A model generated the notes under the pieces. It was not told the origin of the DNA, made no database searches, and worked only from the letters and a program-made list of their open reading frames with translations. DNA of 64,000 nt from assembly GCF_000612725.1 (NCBI RefSeq), contig NZ_HG964450.1:1175537-1239536 (forward strand), given 5' to 3'. Within the stretch, counting starts at the first letter, position 1, and the number at the start of each line of letters is the position of its first letter. Below, in pieces: positions 62,424 through 64,000 of this stretch. The translations under genes were made by a program, and so were the position numbers. Source of the DNA: Mycolicibacterium austroafricanum. Its GTDB lineage: Bacteria; Actinomycetota; Actinomycetes; Mycobacteriales; Mycobacteriaceae.

Positions 62424-62748
62424 GGTCGAGCCCCCTTCCCTTCGGGAGCGTACCAGCGCTGCGGACCCCTTCAAGACACTTTTTCGCGGGCACACCGACC
62501 CGCCGAAGGGCCACCACGTGACGACCGCAGCAATCACTCCTACTGCTTTGAACAGCTTTGGAATGGAACTCGCTAACTGTGGATCACTTTGGACCGGCGA
62601 TCAGCGACGACCGTCGCGTGGTCACGGTGCCGCCGCCGGAGGAAGGTGAGCGGTGCATTCCAACACCGCACGTCGACAGCCCAGGGAAGTTTGCTGACCT
62701 TTCGCCACGACTAGCCTTGGGGCCGACGCACCGAAGAGGAGACATGTG
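62424..62748. promoter_or_regulatory. Divergent promoter region of espG1 block and EspI-like gene
   Basis: A 325-bp non-coding region. Leftward: TTGAAG (62474-62469) and TACGCT (62452-62447) with 16-nt spacing form a credible -35/-10 pair; the start codon at 62423 follows the -10 by about 23 nt, so the leader is very short. Rightward: GAAGAGGAG (62733-62741) is the ribosome site of the EspI-like gene, which has ATGTGGTGA between it and the true GTG. No conserved gene, repeat or structured RNA is recognised in the rest. Confidence 0.5.
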
Positions 62749-63918
62749 GTGAACGACCGCGATGACCCCGCGACCGATCAGGCCGCGGTGACACCGGAGC
62801 CTCCGCGGCCCCGCGAGATGTTCCGCCAGCCGACCCGTCCGCTCCCCCCGCAGCCTCGACGTCCCGACGGGTGGGAGCAACAACAGCCGCCGCCGGGCTG
62901 GGCCCCGCAGGCACCACCGTCGGCGCCGCCCTATCCGCCGCGGCCACAGGCCGACGCGCCGTGGACGGCACCGCAACCGACCTCGTATGCCGAGTGGATC
63001 CGTCCGGCCGATCTGGTCCCCCACCGCAAGGTCGTTCCGGGCAGTGGCTGGCGGTTGGCCCTCTACAAGGCGAGCTTCGGGCTGATCAACCTGGGCCCGT
63101 CACCCGAGGACAAGCGTGTGGCGGAGCTGGAGGCCACGATCCGCACGCCGCTGCGCGGACGTTTCAAGATCGGCGTGATGGGCAAGGGCGGCGTGGGCAA
63201 GACCACCGTCTCGGCGTCGATCGGATCGGTGCTGGCCGAAATCCGCCAGGACGATCGAGTCGTCGCCGTCGACGCGGACACCGCGTTCGGCAAGCTGGGC
63301 AGCCGCGTGGACCCACGCGCGCAGGGGTCGTTCTGGGAACTCGCGGCCGACCGCCATCTGGAGGCGTTCGCCGATATCCGTAATCATCTGGGCTGCAACG
63401 CCGCCGGACTGTTCGTGCTCGCCGGCGAGGCGACACCGGCACGGCGCCGGGTGCTGGACCCGGCGATCTACCGCGAGGCGACCACCCGGCTGGACCGCCA
63501 TTTCACGATCTCGGTGATCGATTGCAGCTCCACGATGGATTCTCCGGTCACCCAGGAGGTGCTGCGCGATCTGGACGCGCTCGTGGTGGTCTCCTCGCCG
63601 TGGGTGGACGGCGCCGCCGCGGCAGGCCAGACCCTGGACTGGCTCGCCGCCCGCGGCCTGACCGATCTGCTGCAACGCACCGTCGTGGTCCTCAACGACT
63701 CCGACGGACACGCCGACAAGCGCACCAGAGGTATTCTCGCGCAACAGTTCTCAGGTCACGGTCAGCTCGTCATCGAGGTGCCGTTCGACGGACATCTGCG
63801 GCCCGGCGGCGTGATCGACGGTACGGGCGAGATGTCGCCTTCGGCGCGCCGCAAGTTCATCGAGGTCGTCGCCGCGCTGGCCGCGTTCTTTCCGGCATCG
63901 GTCACCCGATCTGGCTGA
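62749..63918 (+). CDS. EspI-like MinD/ParA ATPase (Rv3860-type)
   Basis: A 389-residue paralogue of EspI and likely counterpart of Rv3860 (390 residues). Residues 1-75 are Pro/Gln/Arg-rich; the ATPase domain starts near 138 with FKIGVMGKGGVGKTT (Lys151) and AVDADTAFGKLGS; the late LDALVVVSSPWVDGAAAAGQTLDW is typical of the T7SS MinD-like group. The GTG at 62749 has the better ribosome-site spacing than GTG 62746. It is transcribed away from espG1; role in ESX-1 regulation is inferred from EspI. Confidence 0.85.
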   Translation: MNDRDDPATDQAAVTPEPPRPREMFRQPTRPLPPQPRRPDGWEQQQPPPGWAPQAPPSAPPYPPRPQADAPWTAPQPTSYAEWIRPADLVPHRKVVPGSGWRLALYKASFGLINLGPSPEDKRVAELEATIRTPLRGRFKIGVMGKGGVGKTTVSASIGSVLAEIRQDDRVVAVDADTAFGKLGSRVDPRAQGSFWELAADRHLEAFADIRNHLGCNAAGLFVLAGEATPARRRVLDPAIYREATTRLDRHFTISVIDCSSTMDSPVTQEVLRDLDALVVVSSPWVDGAAAAGQTLDWLAARGLTDLLQRTVVVLNDSDGHADKRTRGILAQQFSGHGQLVIEVPFDGHLRPGGVIDGTGEMSPSARRKFIEVVAALAAFFPASVTRSG

Positions 63919-64000
63919 TCAACGTCTCGATCGCGGCGATGTCGGCGGGCGAGAGCGGTTCGTCCGCCTCGGCCTGTTGCACTGCGTCCTCGGAAACGCC
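63902..64000 (-). CDS. C-terminal end of a gene running in from the right edge
   Basis: A minus-strand frame enters from beyond 64000 and stops at 63904-63902. The visible 32 residues include LSPADIAAIETLISQIG at the end, an acidic helical C-terminus. It overlaps the last 17 bp of the EspI-like gene in the opposite direction. Too little is seen to name a family. Confidence 0.45.
   Translation of the reverse strand, partial: GVSEDAVQQAEADEPLSPADIAAIETLISQIG

Overview
The window is high-G+C actinobacterial DNA, and its gene content points to a mycobacterium, most likely a rapid grower of the Mycolicibacterium type. It carries a nearly complete ESX-1 type VII secretion locus with PE/PPE proteins. 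Next to it lies a gene order like that around Rv0144-Rv0157 of M. tuberculosis (methyltransferase, aldehyde dehydrogenase, SDR, quinone oxidoreductase, ptpB, fadE2, pntA/pntB). GTG starts and 4-bp ATGA or TGATG gene overlaps are common. I see no tRNA, rRNA, CRISPR array, complete insertion sequence or prophage.

Left part (1-12.5 kb). An alkanesulfonate/taurine-type ABC importer is followed by a truncated zinc-ribbon gene. The proton-translocating transhydrogenase pntA-pntB diverges from it. Then come an AraC regulator, an FAD oxidoreductase fused to a Rieske domain, an Orn/Lys/Arg decarboxylase-like enzyme, and a coupled pair made of a catalase-like protein and an atypical cytochrome P450.

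Middle part (12.5-29.8 kb). This holds fadE2-ptpB, a MerR-hydrolase pair, a leftward block of small membrane proteins, methyltransferases and oxidoreductases (HAD, quinone oxidoreductase, SDR, ALDH), two divergent TetR genes, a FUSC exporter-like operon and a pirin. Short tandem duplications sit repeatedly at gene ends here: 13771-13842, 19781-19872, 23257-23367 and 28469-28514.

Sugar region (29.8-35.7 kb). A complete fructose phosphotransferase system: ptsI diverges from deoR-fruK-fruA-ptsH around a short intergenic region that contains two palindromes.

ESX-1 region (35.9-64 kb). On the plus strand are mycP1, eccE1, espB, espL, an accessory block, espK and one more accessory gene. On the minus strand, read from the right, are espG1, espH, eccA1, eccB1, eccCa1, eccCb1, pe35, ppe68, esxB, esxA, espI, eccD1, espJ and an EspC/F-like gene. 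An EspI-like ATPase of the Rv3860 type diverges from espG1; no espE or espF is present upstream of espG1. The two arms converge at 47187/47188. EccB/C/D/E with MycP form the membrane channel and protease. EccA, EspG and EspH act in the cytosol on substrates. EsxA/EsxB, PE35/PPE68, EspB, EspJ and EspK are exported or candidate substrates.

The most interesting stretch is 40.6-47.2 kb. It is clearly richer in A+T than its surroundings up to about 44.5 kb. It holds a candidate effector followed by two small membrane proteins, a pair of duplicated membrane-anchored cysteine-repeat proteins flanking espK, and an espK whose N-terminal half differs in composition from its C-terminal half. From memory, this is the position of the mating-identity (mid) genes for distributive conjugal transfer in M. 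smegmatis.
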